Shown here piece after piece: positions 15,200-24,480 of a stretch of 31,208 nt of DNA (the first letter of the stretch is position 1; the number at the start of each line of letters is the position of its first letter). The notes beneath the pieces are model-generated. The model did not search any database. It saw nothing but the letters and a program-made list of their open reading frames with translations, and was not told the origin of the DNA. The position numbers and the translations under genes were made by a program. Source of the stretch: a virus. The stretch is from positions 1 to 31,208 of IMG/VR virus record IMGVR_UViG_3300001533_000415; one strand, given 5' to 3'.

Positions 15200-15692
15200 C
15201 AAATACCCCAACTTTATTGGTAGGGGGAGACACGCTGTAAATGACAAGATGTTTGATCTCCTAGCAGAGCATATAGAGGGTAAGTGGCTGGATGTGGGGT
15301 GCAACATAGGGGTTTTATTATCCGAAATACCCGACGGTACCGGGGTAGACCTGGCAGTAGAGATGGTGGAGAGAGCCAAAGAGTGGGGCCTAAACGCAAT
15401 CCATGCAGATGCCCGGAACCTTCCTTTTGAGGATGATAGCTTTGATACTGTAGTACTATCTTGTGTTCTAGAACAAATACCCATGTGGCAGGAGGCCCTT
15501 GATGAAGCTGTAAGAGTTTGTAGAGGGAAGGTTATCGGTATAAATCCAATACCAGACGAGAGCGCCTGGGGAAGGCTGGGGGGTACCGAGTGGGTTAAAA
15601 GTGTTATAGATCCCGAAGATCTAAAACCCTGGAAGGCCAAAATAACTTACCCAAATATTGAAGGTAAGTATTTTTTCGAGATTAAGGTGTAA
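15189..15692 (+). CDS. Class I SAM-dependent methyltransferase
   Basis: The 167-residue protein has a complete small Rossmann methyltransferase core: motif I KWLDVGCNIGVLL (residues 32-44), an acidic ribose ligand in GTGVDLAVEM (D54), HADARNLPFEDDSFDTVVLS (motifs II/III) and a following helix CVLEQIPMWQEALDEAVRVC. It ends with a short substrate-binding tail. It is the last gene of the glycan operon, so sugar O-methylation is the natural guess, though a small-molecule or protein target cannot be excluded. No nucleic-acid methylase motif (DPPY or PC) is seen. Confidence 0.85.
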   Translation: MEDNKYPNFIGRGRHAVNDKMFDLLAEHIEGKWLDVGCNIGVLLSEIPDGTGVDLAVEMVERAKEWGLNAIHADARNLPFEDDSFDTVVLSCVLEQIPMWQEALDEAVRVCRGKVIGINPIPDESAWGRLGGTEWVKSVIDPEDLKPWKAKITYPNIEGKYFFEIKV

Positions 15693-16086
15693 GGAACGAC
15701 GCCTTTTAAACAATTGATGAAACCACTATTGGTGGATATTTCCTAAAAAAGTTCTATAAATATAATTACTTGGCAACAAGTTCGGGAATCGTGAGGGCTG
15801 CTAACGTCCGTTGTTTTCCATTGGCGGGGGGAAAAACCCCCGTTCGAATTTTAACCGGGAATGGTTACGAAAGGGGGGAGATTTTTAAAGAGGGGGGTTG
15901 CGGGAAATATGCGGGAATATTACAGGTTATATTTGAACAAAACCCCAATCTATGCTACTTTAAATACAAATACAACCTTATTTGAGGGAGGTTTTTAAGT
16001 TGAAATGGCAGTAGGCTTAGAGCAATACCTCAACGGGTCAGCCAATATGGCTGGCCTATTTTTATTTGTAAAAGAAAGGAAATTTT
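15693..16086 (+). other. 394-nt gap without a clear gene; G-rich and structured
   Basis: This stretch between the methyltransferase and the internal virion genes holds no convincing gene. A G-run hairpin (15827-15831 with 15837-15841, loop AAAAA) is followed by TTCGAAT. G-runs occur at 15873-15878, 15892-15897, 15902-15904 and 15913-15915. A terminator lies at 16036-16063 (own entry). A 71-codon frame from TTG 15770 and a 37-codon frame from 16004 overlapping the next gene are unsupported. The rest shows no clear promoter. Confidence 0.6.
16036..16063 (+). terminator. Intrinsic terminator before internal virion genes
   Basis: GGTCAGCCA (16036-16044) pairs with TGGCTGGCC (16048-16056) over 9 bp with a 3-nt ATA loop, followed by TATTTTT. 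A good ribosome binding site (AAAGGAAA) then precedes the ATG at 16087. Confidence 0.85.
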
Positions 16087-17367
16087 ATGGCACTTACAAT
16101 AGGAGACAGACTCTTTGATACGTTTACTAAATTAACTAATGCGAAAGACCCCTACAAGGTAGCTACGGACCTACGAAACCTAGCATCCCCAAACCTTGTG
16201 ACGGCAAGTAGGGGAGCTTTAGGTACTGCGGGAACAGTGGTGAATGCTCCCGAGCTTGGTGTTTCAGAGGTATATGCGCAGGGAATAACCCCCACGGGAC
16301 CCACCTATACCCCACGCCCCTCAACCGTAGACGATGGCTCTGGAAGCAGTTCTGGATCAACAAGTTCCACAAGCTCTACAGGCGGTAGTTCTGGATCAAC
16401 GAGCTCCACAGGGAGCAGTTCCGGATCAACAGGGAGTAGCGGAGGCTCTTCATCTAGGGGCTCTTCCGGCCCCTCAGAGGCTGAAATTGCAGCAAGAAGG
16501 GCGGCAGAGGAGGCTGCAGCTAGAGAGGCGGCTGCAAGAGCAGCCTATGCCAATAGATACAACGCTGCAGTTGGTAACATAAGTGCTGAACAGGAGAAGA
16601 TTCCTGGAAGACTCCAAGAAGGGCAACAGTTTTTACAGAATAAATTTGGACAGTTCCAAGAAGGATTGCAGGGGGCCCGGCAGGCCGCTTACGATAAACT
16701 AGGAAATGCTAGATCAGGAGTTGCCGAGAAGAGAGCTTCAAGCATCGCAGATCTTGGTCAGAATCTAAACAGCATGATGAGAGCGTCTAATCTTCAGCTT
16801 GGTGCTATGGGAGCAGGAGATTCTTCTGCCTCAGAGGTTATGGCTCCCTATGCATTCTCTAAGCTAGGTACACAAGGAATGGCCGATGTTAATAGACAGG
16901 CTAATCAACAGTTTTTGGAGATAGACAGCCAAGAGGTAGAGGTTGCAAACACCTATCAACAGGAGCTTGGTGGACTGCAGATATGGCTTGGGGACCAAGA
17001 ACAATCTCTAAGAGAGTACTACAACGACATAGCAGACCGACTTGAAGCCGAGAAAAGAGGAGCAGATGACGCTAAGATGGCGGCTATCCAGTCTATGGAA
17101 GAGGGCTTATTAAACCAAGCAAATCAGAGACTTCAAACCCTTCAAGATGAAGCTAGAGCATATGCACAGAACCTAGACACTTGGGCAAGAGAAAGATTGG
17201 CTCAGTTGAATAACGCAAAACTACAGATGCAAAACAACGCTAACTTTGATCCTAGGGCTATAGTGCAGAGTGAGATACCCGGACTTCAGATGGGTCAGGT
17301 AAGCTCCGGAGGGGTAGGCTCTGCCATAGGTGGAATAAGAAGAAGAGAAGACGAGAATTACTACTAA
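16087..17367 (+). CDS. Internal virion protein, Ser/Gly-rich and coiled coil
   Basis: The 426-residue protein has three parts. Residues about 1-80 are a mixed N-terminal part. Residues 80-132 are an extreme low-complexity linker of Ser, Gly and Thr (GSSSGSTSSTSSTGGSSG and similar). Residues 132-400 are Ala/Glu/Gln-rich helical coiled coil (EAEIAARRAAEEAAAREAAA at its start). The C-terminus is Gly-rich and basic. It precedes the giant internal protein, and this pairing is typical of podovirus ejection proteins that leave the head with the DNA. The function is inferred from form and position. A strong AAGGAGG for the next gene follows the stop. Confidence 0.65.
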   Translation: MALTIGDRLFDTFTKLTNAKDPYKVATDLRNLASPNLVTASRGALGTAGTVVNAPELGVSEVYAQGITPTGPTYTPRPSTVDDGSGSSSGSTSSTSSTGGSSGSTSSTGSSSGSTGSSGGSSSRGSSGPSEAEIAARRAAEEAAAREAAARAAYANRYNAAVGNISAEQEKIPGRLQEGQQFLQNKFGQFQEGLQGARQAAYDKLGNARSGVAEKRASSIADLGQNLNSMMRASNLQLGAMGAGDSSASEVMAPYAFSKLGTQGMADVNRQANQQFLEIDSQEVEVANTYQQELGGLQIWLGDQEQSLREYYNDIADRLEAEKRGADDAKMAAIQSMEEGLLNQANQRLQTLQDEARAYAQNLDTWARERLAQLNNAKLQMQNNANFDPRAIVQSEIPGLQMGQVSSGGVGSAIGGIRRREDENYY

Positions 17368-17378
17368 AGGAGGTTTTC

Positions 17379-20300
17379 TTGAAAATAAATGACCTCTTCA
17401 CAAAACTAAAGAAGACAAAGGAGGATATTGAGAACCAGTTTTGGACTGGTAAGGGTGGGGATACGCTGGTAAAGGCCCAGGAGTGGATGGAGTCTCCTAC
17501 AAGCAGAGTTCCCTTCTTTGCTCCCACTAAGTATAAGGAGAGCGACTCGGATTTAATGAAACTTGGTAAAACTGCTGCCGAATACGGAAGGGGTACTGTA
17601 CAGTCGGTTTTGACCGAGCCCCTCAAAATAGCGACCGATTTCGGAAGGTCAATCCCGTCTGGGTTTGGGACTAAGCAGAGCTTTAAACCCGCTAGTTATT
17701 CTATGAGGCTTGGACAGAACTTAGAAGAATACCGGGGGGAAAAAAAACCCCTTGGAGGAGCTTCTTTTAAGCCAACGACCGGTAAGTGGGACATACCTCT
17801 AACCAATAAGAAATTACCCGACTTTGGATTGTTGGAAACCCCCGCAGCAAAAACGGCAGGCCTTGCTCTTGGTGCTTTTGAACCTGTATTTGCGGCTAAG
17901 GGGGCTACAATGCCTAAAGCTACCGCCGCAAGGTTCGGATTATCGGGGATTCTTGGAGGTGGTTCCGAGGCGGCGTTTGGGGATAGGGGCTTTAAGGAGG
18001 GGGCGTTGGAAACCATTTATAAACAGGCCCCAGACGCTGCCACAGCTACGGGGTTTTTAAACTCTACTAACCTTGTGGCCGATAAGTTACCTGGAAGCTA
18101 TTTAGCAAAGCTACCCCTTAGGTCAGCAGCAGAAGTCCTACAAGGTCTTGGCTATGACAAGATAACGGGTGCGGAGACTGACACTGTTAGTGTTTTAATA
18201 GACGCACTCTCCCCTGTTATTGGGGATATTTCTCAAGAGACCTTTAAAAAAGCTGTGGATGCGGCAAAGAATTTTGATTTTAAGAGGGTCAAAGCTATTT
18301 TAGACCCTTTCTCCGATAGGATAGTTGCAGAGAAGATGGGAAATTTAGAGGCGACCATAAGAAAGAATTCCGCTGGGCGAGCTTATGACACCTCTAGCGG
18401 GAGGTTTGCGGTTGATCCCGCCAAGCCCGAGAGATTTAAAGATATATCTTCCAGGATAGCGGTAAATCTGTTTGAGGGGTCTCCAATTGACCCAGGAGAT
18501 CTGGGGATATACGAGTCTAACCCGGAGATGCGTAAATCAGTTATTAACGAGCTTTCTAAATTGGAAGGTGGGCGGGGGTCTGTAGACTTTGGAGCTAAGA
18601 TAGGTGGGGATGTGGGGGGAGATAAGATACCCACAGATCAAGATGGCAAGATAAAGTTTAAGCAGTCCGCTGATAAAATTTTAGAGGACGCAAGAAAAGA
18701 AATAGGAGTGCCTGAAGAGGGTGCTACATCGCTAAAAGAATCCGCTAAAAACTTCTACAATAAATTCTACACTGACTGGGTAAATAGATTTCACCCCATC
18801 GAGAAGTTAACAACTGATGTGGAGAAGGCTACTAACTCGAAAATACTTCCTGAGAAATCCCCCGAATACGCTATAACAAGATTCTTGGGGGCTGGCGGTA
18901 CTGCTGAATTAAGACACAAGCAAGTACTAGAGCCAATAATGAACCGACTTGGAGACGTACCAAAGGCTGATTTTGATGTATTTTTAAAGGCACAAAGAGA
19001 CATAGAACTTTCTGGAAGGGATGTTTATGGCTCGGATGCCGCCAAAGCACGGAGCCAGTTAGAAGCCCTCGGCAGTAAGTACGATTTAAATAAACTAAAT
19101 AACATAGCCGAACAGCTTTATTCTTACCAACGCAATAACTTGGCTAAATTAAAGGAGGCAGGTTTTCTGTCAAATGAGGCAGTTAAAACAATATCAGATG
19201 CTAACCAGAAGTATGTTCCCTTTGAGCGTGTAATGGATGATATAGATACCTTCCTCGGTATTCCTTCTGCAACAGCGCAGCAGAGCAGTAGCCCGATAAA
19301 GGGGATCAAAGGAAGCAAGAGAAACATTTTATCTCCGCTTGAATCCATAGTCGCTAATACCTATAAAACGGAAGCGGCGGTGGCTAAGAACAGGGTTGCT
19401 AAATCCATTGTTGATTTACAAAAAGTAATGCCTGATTTAGGCATAGAAAAAGTAGGTAAGGCAGAAGACGCTATCTCTGTTTGGGAGAACGGGCAGAAGT
19501 CTTATTACAAAGTACCCCAAGATGTAATGGAAGCTGTTAAGGGGTTAAATGAGGAAAACACAAATCTTCTAGTGAAAATACTCTCAGCACCCGCAAGTAT
19601 GCTAAGACAGGGGGCAACGGGCAGGAACATAGACTTCATGCTCCCTAACGTGTTTAGGGATCAGTGGGATGCGGCAATAAACTCCAAGTATGGTTACAAG
19701 CCCTTTTTAGACTACATGGACGGATTAAGACATCTGGTGAATTACAAGCGCGCTGGAAGCGACGACCTGGTCGAGCAGTGGATGGATAGCGGGGGTAAGA
19801 TCTTTTTTGAAAACATGAGTGGTAGGAAGGATATAAGCTCCAAGGCTATTAGCGAGGAAGAAAGCGCAGGTCTTTTAAAGAAGCTTCACAAGTGGGCGAT
19901 TTCAGGTATAGGCGAGATTGGAGACCTATCAGAAGCCCCAACAAGGATTGGTCTTTACAAGAGGGGGCTTGAAGCAACTAGCAATCCTCTAATAGCGGCT
20001 AAAGAAGCCAGGGAGGGGACGCTGGATTTTGCAAGGATGGGGGCGAAGATGAAAACCGCTAACTCGATAATTCCTTTCTTAAATGTGGGTGTTCAAGGAT
20101 TTGACCAGACAGTAAGAACAGCAAAAGTAAACCCCGGGGCATTTGCTCTTAAAATGACTGCGTATGCCGGGATTCCCGCGCTTATGACTTCTGTATATAA
20201 TAATCTCTTTCATGGGGAGGATTATGGAAGGATTCCGGACTTTGTAAAGCAAAATAACTTTGTTTTTATAGTGGGTAATAAGGAGGACGGAACCCCTAAG

Positions 20301-21614
20301 TATATAACTATACCAAAGGGGCACGTGCAGCAGCTAGTTTCTAATCCAACAGATAACTTTGTAACCTGGATTGCGGGGAATAACCCCCAAACTTTTAGCC
20401 AGCTGGCTTTAAGTCTTTTTAGTGACACGGTTCCTATCTTGGGTCAGGGAGACTCTCTTGGTAGTATCGCAAGACAAACAGTGGGTCAGAATATCCCTAC
20501 TGCAATAAAGCCCGCTATTGAAAATATTGCAAACTATAATTTCTTTAGGGAAAGGGAGGTTGTTCCTTACTGGTTGGAAGACAGGCCTAAATATGCTCAA
20601 TATAAAGAAAGTACTCCAATGCCTTACAGGGCTGCCGGAGCGGTTCTTAACCAGTCTCCTCTTAAATTACAGAACTTAGCCGAAGGATATTTATCGGGGG
20701 GAGTTAAACAGCCCGTAAATGCCCTAGAGACTCTTTCCTCTATTGGAAGGGGTGAGGATGTAAATATCAACAAGGTTCCTGTAGCCAGGAGATTCGTGGG
20801 GGATTATGCAGACTGGGATAATGAGCGTCCCGAGAAGCAGGGGAAGGACTCTCTATCAGAGAGAATGTCCAGCCTGTTGCCCGGGGCGTCGGCTGACACG
20901 GGCATGTTTAGTAAATTTAAAGGCGAGAAAAAGACAGAGGAAAGTCTTCCCGACCTACCAAGTAGTACGGAGGAACTTAAGATTGTCTATGGAGACGCTA
21001 TCAAAGATATTGAGGGTTACGACAAGAAGAAAACACGCATTGAATATGGAGACTATGACTCTTGGGAGAAAAAGTCTAAATTAAAATCCCTAGAGGAAGA
21101 CTACAGCCGTGCTAAATCAATTGTAGAGGCTGCAAAAAGCCAAGCACCGGAGAAGGTATTTGAGGTAGAGCTTTCAACTTACGGCAGGGATCATCCAAGC
21201 GGGGTACTGGTTGAGGACAGGGGCAAGTGGGTAGTTGACCAGCTAAGGGGTGTTGAGGATGAGAAAAAGGCACAGGAGCTAGTAAATAAGATGTGGGAAG
21301 AAGGTGTATTAACAACGGGATCAAGAGGTACCGCCCAGTGGTTAAAGGATAATTACGATATAGACATAAACAAATACACAGGCAGTGACTCCAAGGTTAA
21401 AAGTAAGTTGGGCGGGGGTTCTTCTAAGCTTAAAATAGCCGCTCCTCCAAAGATAAAGTTTACACCTAGAAAGACCGAGGTAGTACCAATTGCAGGCGTT
21501 AGAAGTCAATCTAGTGCCCCACAGGCTACTTCCAGGGTGCCTATTAAATCCCCTAAGCTATCCCAAACTAGCAAGCTTAGTATGCGGGATTTATACAGTG
21601 CTTTTGACCGTTAG
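17379..21614 (+). CDS. Large internal virion (ejection) protein with LPD38-like region
   Basis: At 1411 residues this is the largest product. The centre (about residues 720-990), with TGRNIDFMLPNVFRDQWDAA and later NVGVQGFDQTVRTAKVNPGA, resembles the LPD38 polyvalent-protein region found in large phage internal proteins. Hydrophobic stretches near 990 (LKMTAYAGIPALMTSVYNNL before HGEDYG) could enter membranes. The N-terminus and the C-terminus (about 1240-1411) are helical and charged. It starts at TTG 17379 with AAGGAGG five nt upstream. It ends with TAG before a terminator. It probably forms part of the DNA ejection channel in the host envelope. No transglycosylase motif was found by eye. 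Confidence 0.72.
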   Translation: MKINDLFTKLKKTKEDIENQFWTGKGGDTLVKAQEWMESPTSRVPFFAPTKYKESDSDLMKLGKTAAEYGRGTVQSVLTEPLKIATDFGRSIPSGFGTKQSFKPASYSMRLGQNLEEYRGEKKPLGGASFKPTTGKWDIPLTNKKLPDFGLLETPAAKTAGLALGAFEPVFAAKGATMPKATAARFGLSGILGGGSEAAFGDRGFKEGALETIYKQAPDAATATGFLNSTNLVADKLPGSYLAKLPLRSAAEVLQGLGYDKITGAETDTVSVLIDALSPVIGDISQETFKKAVDAAKNFDFKRVKAILDPFSDRIVAEKMGNLEATIRKNSAGRAYDTSSGRFAVDPAKPERFKDISSRIAVNLFEGSPIDPGDLGIYESNPEMRKSVINELSKLEGGRGSVDFGAKIGGDVGGDKIPTDQDGKIKFKQSADKILEDARKEIGVPEEGATSLKESAKNFYNKFYTDWVNRFHPIEKLTTDVEKATNSKILPEKSPEYAITRFLGAGGTAELRHKQVLEPIMNRLGDVPKADFDVFLKAQRDIELSGRDVYGSDAAKARSQLEALGSKYDLNKLNNIAEQLYSYQRNNLAKLKEAGFLSNEAVKTISDANQKYVPFERVMDDIDTFLGIPSATAQQSSSPIKGIKGSKRNILSPLESIVANTYKTEAAVAKNRVAKSIVDLQKVMPDLGIEKVGKAEDAISVWENGQKSYYKVPQDVMEAVKGLNEENTNLLVKILSAPASMLRQGATGRNIDFMLPNVFRDQWDAAINSKYGYKPFLDYMDGLRHLVNYKRAGSDDLVEQWMDSGGKIFFENMSGRKDISSKAISEEESAGLLKKLHKWAISGIGEIGDLSEAPTRIGLYKRGLEATSNPLIAAKEAREGTLDFARMGAKMKTANSIIPFLNVGVQGFDQTVRTAKVNPGAFALKMTAYAGIPALMTSVYNNLFHGEDYGRIPDFVKQNNFVFIVGNKEDGTPKYITIPKGHVQQLVSNPTDNFVTWIAGNNPQTFSQLALSLFSDTVPILGQGDSLGSIARQTVGQNIPTAIKPAIENIANYNFFREREVVPYWLEDRPKYAQYKESTPMPYRAAGAVLNQSPLKLQNLAEGYLSGGVKQPVNALETLSSIGRGEDVNINKVPVARRFVGDYADWDNERPEKQGKDSLSERMSSLLPGASADTGMFSKFKGEKKTEESLPDLPSSTEELKIVYGDAIKDIEGYDKKKTRIEYGDYDSWEKKSKLKSLEEDYSRAKSIVEAAKSQAPEKVFEVELSTYGRDHPSGVLVEDRGKWVVDQLRGVEDEKKAQELVNKMWEEGVLTTGSRGTAQWLKDNYDIDINKYTGSDSKVKSKLGGGSSKLKIAAPPKIKFTPRKTEVVPIAGVRSQSSAPQATSRVPIKSPKLSQTSKLSMRDLYSAFDR

Positions 21615-21674
21615 GCTAAAAGAGGTTATTATTAAGTTAACAAAAAGGCGGCTTACATAAAGCTGATTTATGAT

Positions 21675-21706
21675 GCCTCGTACTTCAAGAGTACGGGGCT
21701 TTTTTT
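21675..21706 (+). terminator. Intrinsic terminator abutting the next ATG
   Basis: GCCTCGTACT (21675-21684) pairs with 21690-21699 over 10 bp with a 5-nt loop, then seven T. The ATG of the adaptor gene starts at the very next base (21707), with no separate Shine-Dalgarno. Confidence 0.9.
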
Positions 21707-22396
21707 ATGAAAACATTAACAGAACTACAACAGAAGATACATCGTACTTACGAGGGAGATACAGACTATCCAACCAGCGGAGATGAGGACTGGACACTTA
21801 GAACAGGCTTCATAAATGACAGTATAGATTTATGGGCATTTGAGGGGGCTAGAAACGGCATCAGGTGGAGAGAGCTATTTGTTGACCTGGACGATGCAGC
21901 AGACGGGGATACTACAACTGATGCAACAGGAGTTTATGATACGCCAAGTGATTTTAGAGAGATTTCCTCTCTTGTTAAGATTGGGGATGTCTACCACGAC
22001 TACATTTCGGCAGATAAGGTTTTAATCCAAACCAACAGGGACAGCTCTAAAAGATATTTTTATATCACAGGGAATGCCTCAACAGGGCATAAGTTGCATA
22101 TAAATCCTACAAGCTCTACTGGTGAAACTATCTCGTATTCTTACTATAAAACCCCCACAGCACTGTCCTCGGGTACTGATACCGTGGAGATTTCAAACCC
22201 TGAGTTCTTGGTAGCAAAAGTACTTGCAAGGCTTCAGGAGCTTGACTTTAGAAATGACCTTGTAACCTTTTACGAGGACAGGGCAACAGAGATAATGGAA
22301 GGAATGGTTATAGACAACGAGATACCCCCAAGCTTTAACGAGAATAATTTGGATGATTATGGCTGGTTAAGAAGTGGGGAGGCTTTTGGTAAATAA
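21707..22396 (+). CDS. Head-tail adaptor (P22 gp4-like)
   Basis: The 229-residue protein has the form of podovirus adaptor proteins that extend the portal: a helical N-terminus (MKTLTELQQKIHRTYEGDTD, then LRTGFINDSIDLWAFEGARN), a central beta part with YDTPSDFREISSLVKIGDVY, and a helical C-terminus (EFLVAKVLARLQELDFRNDL, then FYEDRATEIMEGMV). It is followed directly by the long beta-rich tail protein (one-base overlap), the usual gp4-gp10 order. The ATG touches the terminator T-run, so the start is unusual. Identification is by shape and gene order. Confidence 0.72.
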   Translation: MKTLTELQQKIHRTYEGDTDYPTSGDEDWTLRTGFINDSIDLWAFEGARNGIRWRELFVDLDDAADGDTTTDATGVYDTPSDFREISSLVKIGDVYHDYISADKVLIQTNRDSSKRYFYITGNASTGHKLHINPTSSTGETISYSYYKTPTALSSGTDTVEISNPEFLVAKVLARLQELDFRNDLVTFYEDRATEIMEGMVIDNEIPPSFNENNLDDYGWLRSGEAFGK

Positions 22397-24366
22397 TGGC
22401 CAGACTTCCTAAGAGTAAGACAAAGGAGTTCTTCCTGGAGCTGGATAAGTTTAGCGGTGGTACTAATACTTTGATATCCGAGAGAAGGCTTGATAAAAAG
22501 TACGCCGTTACATCCCAAAACCTTTGGCAGGTGGATGACGGCATCTGGGAGACAAGGCCCGGTACGGGTTACTACGGAGAGGCCATATCAGATGAGAGCG
22601 AGATCGATGGTGCCTTTGAGTTTGTGGATAGTGATGGGGATACGGAGCTTCTAGCCATTGCTGATGGTAGTTTGTACAAATCAACTGATGGAGGTTCGTG
22701 GTCCTTGGTATCGGAGGACGCTTTTACTGCCGGTATAAAACCTTTCTTTTTACAATCAGGTGGAAAGCTTTACATTACAAATGGTACGGATGATTTAGCC
22801 TACTATGATGGAACATCTCTTAGTACTTACAGCTCTATAGCCAACCCAGACGCCCCTGATAACGCTTCGAGAGCTGTCCTAACGTCAGGCGATTACAATA
22901 ACTATTACAGGGTTGTTTGGACTAACGATGTCGGCTTTACAGAGCCTTCAGATGCCCTAAACATAACAACCGATAAACACAGGGATACGTGGGCTTCTGA
23001 TGGTTCGGAATACGTTTCCTTTGACTTGCCTGAGGCCGCCGCGGGTGTGACAGGCGTTGAGGTTTATTGGGGCCAGTACACGGGCGAGGAGGTGCTTTTG
23101 GAGGTCTTACCCGCCACAGCTACATCTTACTCAGATGACGGGCAAACAGTGGCCAACATTTATGTAGAGGCCCCCGATGACAATACAACCGCATCTCCTA
23201 AGTTTAAGAGCCTCGAGATATCTGGAAACAGGCTTTGGGGTACTTATGATAGTGATAACAGGTACAGAGTTTATTTCTCAGGTACGGGGCAATATTTAGG
23301 TCACTACTCTCCCTTTTATGGTGGTGGGTATGTTGATATAGAAAAGGGTTCAAGAAACAATCCCGTTGCAGTAACTCACTATAGAACTGGTAAGGGGGAC
23401 CCTTCGGTTACCGTGCTTTGTTCCTCCCCTGATGGGTATGGGACTATATTTCAAATAGCACTAACTTCTGTAACTATTGGGGATACCTCCTTTACTGTAC
23501 CTGCTGCTAGTAAGATTGTAGGTTCAATTGGTGCTGTATCCCCCTGGGGAGTTGTAAAGGCAAAGGACGATGTTTTATTTCTAAATGCACTGGGTGTTTA
23601 CGCCCTAAGAAGTAGGGAGCAGATATTTAACGTACTTTCAACTGACGATTTGTCTTCCCCCATAAGAAATGAATTTGAAGATTTAAACAGCTCCCTTCTA
23701 AACGGGGCTATTATGCACTATAAACCCCCAAGGGTGTATATGTCCCTTCCTAAAGGGTCTGCTAATGATAGAACAGCTATATTTGATCTTGAGAGAGGAA
23801 ACTGGAACTGGGCGTGGGTAAAAGGTTTTGAGCAGTTTCTAACCTATACTGACACCTCGGGGGTTTCCTATTTTCTGGCGGTACCTAGTGGGGATAACAG
23901 GCTGCTTAGGATAAGCGAGAGTGTTTATGGAGACAATGGGGCAAGTTTCTATCAAAATTACATCTCCCCTCTTATGGCAGTATCTGAGGATGTAACTGAT
24001 ACAGCCAAAGTCAGGGAGGTTATCTTCCAACTTGGGGACTTTGCGGGAACTGCTACAGTAGTTGTTCTGGGTCTTGGCGATAACCAGAACGTTGAGACGT
24101 TAGCCAGCAAGCAGGCCACTTCTTCTAACACGGCAAACACGGGTGGCTGGGGTCAGGACAGGTTTTCAACAGTAACTTTTTCTGAAACATCAGGAACTCC
24201 GACAATAACAACTCAACCTGTTACACCAATAAAGGTTAGAGTGAATGAGAAAACAAGGGCTCTACAGTTTCAGGTTTATTCCAATAGTGTTAGCAGTAGG
24301 TGGAAACTTCTAAACATACAGGCCAAGGGGACAATCATCCCCGGTAGAGCTCCTAGCTCGTGGTAG
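22396..24366 (+). CDS. Tail accessory/stabilisation protein (P22 gp10-like)
   Basis: The 656-residue beta-rich protein opens LDKFSGGTNTLISERRLDKK, then ENGIWE-like DGIWETRPGTGYYGE, a start shared by many podovirus tail-plug or stabilisation proteins that cap the neck. Repeated blade-like segments (LLAIADGSLYKSTDGGSWSL, KLYITNGTDDLAYYDGTSLS, FLNALGVYALRSREQIFNVL) suggest a beta-propeller. A C-terminal domain (about 510-656) looks like a fibre-binding sandwich. It follows the adaptor with one-base overlap and ends with TAG before a terminator. Function by analogy with P22 gp10. Confidence 0.72.
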   Translation: MARLPKSKTKEFFLELDKFSGGTNTLISERRLDKKYAVTSQNLWQVDDGIWETRPGTGYYGEAISDESEIDGAFEFVDSDGDTELLAIADGSLYKSTDGGSWSLVSEDAFTAGIKPFFLQSGGKLYITNGTDDLAYYDGTSLSTYSSIANPDAPDNASRAVLTSGDYNNYYRVVWTNDVGFTEPSDALNITTDKHRDTWASDGSEYVSFDLPEAAAGVTGVEVYWGQYTGEEVLLEVLPATATSYSDDGQTVANIYVEAPDDNTTASPKFKSLEISGNRLWGTYDSDNRYRVYFSGTGQYLGHYSPFYGGGYVDIEKGSRNNPVAVTHYRTGKGDPSVTVLCSSPDGYGTIFQIALTSVTIGDTSFTVPAASKIVGSIGAVSPWGVVKAKDDVLFLNALGVYALRSREQIFNVLSTDDLSSPIRNEFEDLNSSLLNGAIMHYKPPRVYMSLPKGSANDRTAIFDLERGNWNWAWVKGFEQFLTYTDTSGVSYFLAVPSGDNRLLRISESVYGDNGASFYQNYISPLMAVSEDVTDTAKVREVIFQLGDFAGTATVVVLGLGDNQNVETLASKQATSSNTANTGGWGQDRFSTVTFSETSGTPTITTQPVTPIKVRVNEKTRALQFQVYSNSVSSRWKLLNIQAKGTIIPGRAPSSW

Positions 24367-24427
24367 CTTGATTTTAGGGGGGGTTAAAGGTAGTATTTAC
24401 TTAGGTTTACCTCGTTAAGAGGTGACG

Positions 24428-24458
24428 AGCCTTCTCTTTTGTTGAGGGGGCTTTTTTT
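24428..24458 (+). terminator. Intrinsic terminator before fibre genes
   Basis: AGCCTTCTC (24428-24436) pairs with GAGGGGGCT (24444-24452) over 9 bp with two T-G pairs and a 7-nt loop, followed by a T-run to 24458. AAAGGA and an ATG (24481) follow. Confidence 0.88.
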
Positions 24459-24480
24459 ATAACTTAGAAAGGATTAATAA

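Noticed and set aside
15825-15860. TTCGAAT after a stem, resembling a tRNA T-loop
   Set aside because: No matching T-stem 3' strand, no acceptor stem, D-arm or anticodon arm could be built around it.
15770-15985. 71-codon frame starting at TTG 15770
   Set aside because: It has no ribosome binding site, its composition follows G-runs and hairpins rather than codon use, and the product resembles nothing known to me.
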